Source of the DNA: Lingula anatina
Taxonomy: Eukaryota > Brachiopoda > Lingulata > Lingulida > Lingulidae
Direction of reading: 5' to 3'
Assembly (NCBI RefSeq): GCF_001039355.2
Contig: NW_019774692.1
Coordinates: 125,985-189,984, forward strand
Length of the DNA: 64,000 nucleotides
Both the position numbers and the translations under genes were made by a program. Shown here piece by piece: positions 59,167 through 64,000 of the stretch; position 1 is the first letter of the stretch; the number at the start of each line of letters is the position of its first letter. The notes beneath the pieces were generated by a model. The model saw only the letters and a program-made list of their open reading frames with translations. It did no database searches and was not told where the DNA came from.

Positions 59167-61530
59167 TTAATTAGTTACTTTTAAATATAAATTGTTTAAA
59201 AAGAAAAAAATTTTTTCCATACTTTCTTTTGCAACATCATTTTTAAGTTTTAAAAACATTTGTTCTAATTCTTCAATAAATTGTTGAAGCGGTCTTTTTT
59301 GTGCATATGCATGTAAAAATGAAGCTGATTTTATTTTTAAAATTTCATCTAAATGATCTGTTCAATGTTTATCTAAAGAAACTAATATTTTTTTTACAAC
59401 TAAATCTGTAACTATTTTTTTTATTTTTTCATTTTCTACATCTGTAAATCATTTTCAATTATTTTGAAAATATTTTAAAAATAATTCTTTAACTTCATAA
59501 ATTTGATATGTTTGTTTTTTTAAATCAAATTCTTGTGTTTCTAAAAAAACTTTTTTTTCTTTTAATAAATTATATATTTCATTCATTTCTTTAAATGAAA
59601 TATAAAATTTATTTTTATCAATAATTTTTTTTAATTCATTATTTAAATAATAATTAAATAATCTATAAATAAATTTAGAAAAATCTTTAACTGACATTAA
59701 AAAATCTCTTTGTTTATAAATAACTCTTCTTTGTTGTGCAATTATATTATCAAATTCAAGTAAAGATTTTCTTTGTTCAAAAGACATATTTTGTAATTTA
59801 TTTTGTGCTTTTTTTATAATTTTTGTTAAAAATTTAGAAGAAATAACACTATCTTTTGAACTTAAAAACATAGATTTTAAATTTTTAGAGCCAAAACGTA
59901 AAAACAAAACATCATCTAAAGATAAATAAAATTGTGTTAAACCTGGTTGTCCTTGTCTTCCAGATCTTCCAATTAATTGTAAATCAATTCTTCTTGAATC
60001 ATTTCTACTTAAAGAAATAAGAACCAATCCACCTAATTCTTCTGATTTTTTATCTAATTTAATGTCAGTTCCACGTCCAGCCATGTTTGTTGCAATTGTA
60101 ATTGATTTGTATTTTCCAGCATCTTTAATAATAGATGCTTCATATTCATGTCTTTTTGCATTTAAAATATTATGTGGAATTCTCATTTTTTTTAAAATAA
60201 AAGAAATTTCTTCTGAAATTTCAACAGAATTTGTACCCAATAAAACTGGTTGTCCTTTTTCATAATATTTTTTAAGAGACTTTGCAACTGCTAAATATTT
60301 ATGTTTTTTATCATAAAAAATTAAATCATCTAAATCTTTTCTTTGAATTGGTAAATTTGTAGGAACAGAAATTACATGCATATTATAAATTTCCATAAAT
60401 TCATCTTTTTCTTCCATAGCTGTTCCTGTCATACCAGATATTTTTGAAAATAATCTAAAAAAATTTTGATATGTAACAGTAGCTAAAATAGCAGTTTCAT
60501 CCTTAATTTCACAACCTTCTTTTGCTTCTAATGATTGATGTAAACCTTCAGATAATGATCTATCTTCCATAATACGACCAGTAAATTTATCAATTAAAAA
60601 AATCTTATTATCTCTTACAACATAATCTATATTTTTTTTTAATAAAAAATTTGCATGTAATGCATTATTTATAAAATGATTTAATTCTGAATTTACAAAA
60701 CTATAAAGATTTTCAATTTTAAAATTTACTTCTACTTTTTTTACACCTTTTTTATTTAAAAAAATTCTTTGTGTTTCTCTATCAATTACATAATCATGAT
60801 ATTGTAATTTTTTTACAAAATTATCAACATCTTTATATAAATTACTTCTATTTTTTGGTTTTCCAGAAATAATAAGTGGTGTTTGTGCTTCATCAATTAG
60901 AACTGAATCTACTTCATCAACAATAACATAAGAAAGTTTTTTTTGTATTTTTTCTTCAATTGATTGTTTCATATTATCACGTAAATAATCAAAACCAAGT
61001 TCTGAATTAGTTGCATAAATAACATTTTTTTCATAATTTACTTTTTTTACTGATTCATCCATTTGTGATAAAACATTTCCAACTGTAATACCAAGAGAAC
61101 CTAAAATTTGTTCATTATCTTCTTTATCACGTTTAACAAGATATTCATTTACAGTTACAATATAAACTGGATTGCCTGTTAATGCATTTAAATAAATTGG
61201 TAATAATGCAGTTAATGTTTTACCTTCACCAGTTTTCATTTCTGCAACATTTCCATTATGTAAAATAATACCTCCAATTATTTGTACTTTATGTAATCTA
61301 AAACCTTTTTTACGTCTAATTGCTTCACAAATAACTGCAAATGCATCTGGAAGAATATCATCAAGACTCTCTTTTTTATTTAATCTATTTTTAAATTCTA
61401 AAGTTTTATTCTTTAATTCTTCATCATTTAATTTTTCAATTTGTTCTCATTTTTTAAGAATTAAATTTGTTGTTTTTTTACATTGTTTTAAAACTCAATA
61501 TTCTGATTTAAAAAATTTTAAAAAATTCAT
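59167..61530 (-). CDS. secA: Protein translocase ATPase SecA
   Basis: 787 aa. Walker A MKTGEGKTLTA (from residue 98), DEAD-like VIVDEVDSVLIDEAQTPLIISG, preprotein cross-linking domain, GMTGTAMEEKDEF, IATNMAGRGTDIKL, LIGRSGRQGQPG, and the scaffold-helix region to KVTN. The C-terminal zinc-binding SecB tail is absent, as is usual in mollicutes. It starts 4 bases after the atpC stop. Confidence 0.97.
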
Positions 61531-61534
61531 AATT

Positions 61535-61792
61535 TTATTTAATTTCATCAACAATTACTATTGAAAAATTTTCACAAAATCTAAAAATACCTTTACCTAA
61601 TTTAAAAACTTTTTTTATTTGATTAATTCTAAAAATAATATTGGTATCATCAATAAAAGTAATAATTGGAATATGATTTGGTAAAATTGTTATTTCATCT
61701 TCATTATTTATTGAAATAGTTATTGAATCAACTAAACCATTAAATACTTTTTTATCTTTTGTAAAAATTTCTAAATTTATTTTATTTTTCAT
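61535..61792 (-). CDS. atpC: ATP synthase epsilon subunit, beta-sandwich only
   Basis: 85 aa from ATG 61792. An ATG at 61831 is an alternative that would add 13 residues. LEIFTKDKKVFNGLVDSITI, EITILPNHIPIITFI and KVFKLGKGIFRF match the N-terminal beta sandwich. The C-terminal helical hairpin, which inhibits the enzyme in other bacteria, is missing. It lies 135 bases after atpD, and that gap shows nothing I can identify. Confidence 0.85.
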   Translation of the reverse strand: MKNKINLEIFTKDKKVFNGLVDSITISINNEDEITILPNHIPIITFIDDTNIIFRINQIKKVFKLGKGIFRFCENFSIVIVDEIK

Positions 61793-61927
61793 TATATTGT
61801 TAAATTTATTATTAATAAAAATTATTTTCAATAATATTTAATATTGTTATTAAGTATATTATATTATTTTTAAAAAATAGATTTTTATCTAATTTTAAAT
61901 AAAAAATTTAAAAAAATACAAAATTTA

Positions 61928-64000
<2,073 letters not shown>

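Overview
The window is a contiguous piece of a very AT-rich mollicute chromosome that reads UGA as tryptophan (translation table 4). Three facts support this. Nearly every long gene contains in-frame TGA at positions where the family has Trp (for example the HRW of ribosomal protein S2 and the WGK of Lgt). A tRNA-Trp with anticodon UCA lies at 28127-28200. The gene set is that of a reduced, wall-less Firmicute relative. All gene boundaries below were built by reading through TGA. I cannot name the genus from the sequence alone.

Layout. 145-6795 (+): one giant FtsX-type permease of 2216 aa. 6876-12675 (-): translation and nucleotide genes in the order rpmB, topA, rpsB, tsf, a membrane protein, pyrH, frr, with tuf just upstream (12686-13873). 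13874-14410: a decayed gene fragment, then era (-). 15385-24766 (-): a surface-protein locus with two Ser/Thr/Gln/Pro-rich membrane-anchored proteins that share a Trp-rich repeat domain, a rotted paralog, and an intact 646-aa anchored protein with a strong ribosome binding site. 25415-28108 (+): dnaE. 28127-32549: tRNA-Trp, an EzrA-like protein, rpsD (+) and the primosome pair dnaB-dnaI. 32824-37610 (-): one 16S-23S-5S operon with no spacer tRNA. 37836-41967: a 62-aa membrane protein, deoD, a Cof-type HAD hydrolase, and divergent ktrB/ktrA. 41956-47436 (-): gatCAB and ligA. 47456-55822 (-): a CPBP protease, an unknown protein, leuS, tsaB, tsaE, an NadR-like kinase, tdk, tRNA-His, mgtE and a diadenylate cyclase. 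55833-61530 (-): ssrA, smpB, secG, a Ca2+/cation exchanger, lgt and secA. 61535-64000 (-): atpC, atpD and the 3' end of atpG.

Themes. Housekeeping genes are tightly packed with short stop/start overlaps. Several housekeeping proteins carry lineage-specific oddities: lost catalytic motifs in DnaI (P-loop), DnaE (PHP site) and Tdk (Walker B Asp), long insertions in LigA and Lgt, a tail on AtpD, and a short AtpC. The most novel material is the surface locus at 15.4-24.8 kb: eight copies of an unrecognised Trp-rich module in two neighbouring genes, expandable 81-bp and 156-bp coding repeats, and at least two decayed relatives of the third surface gene.
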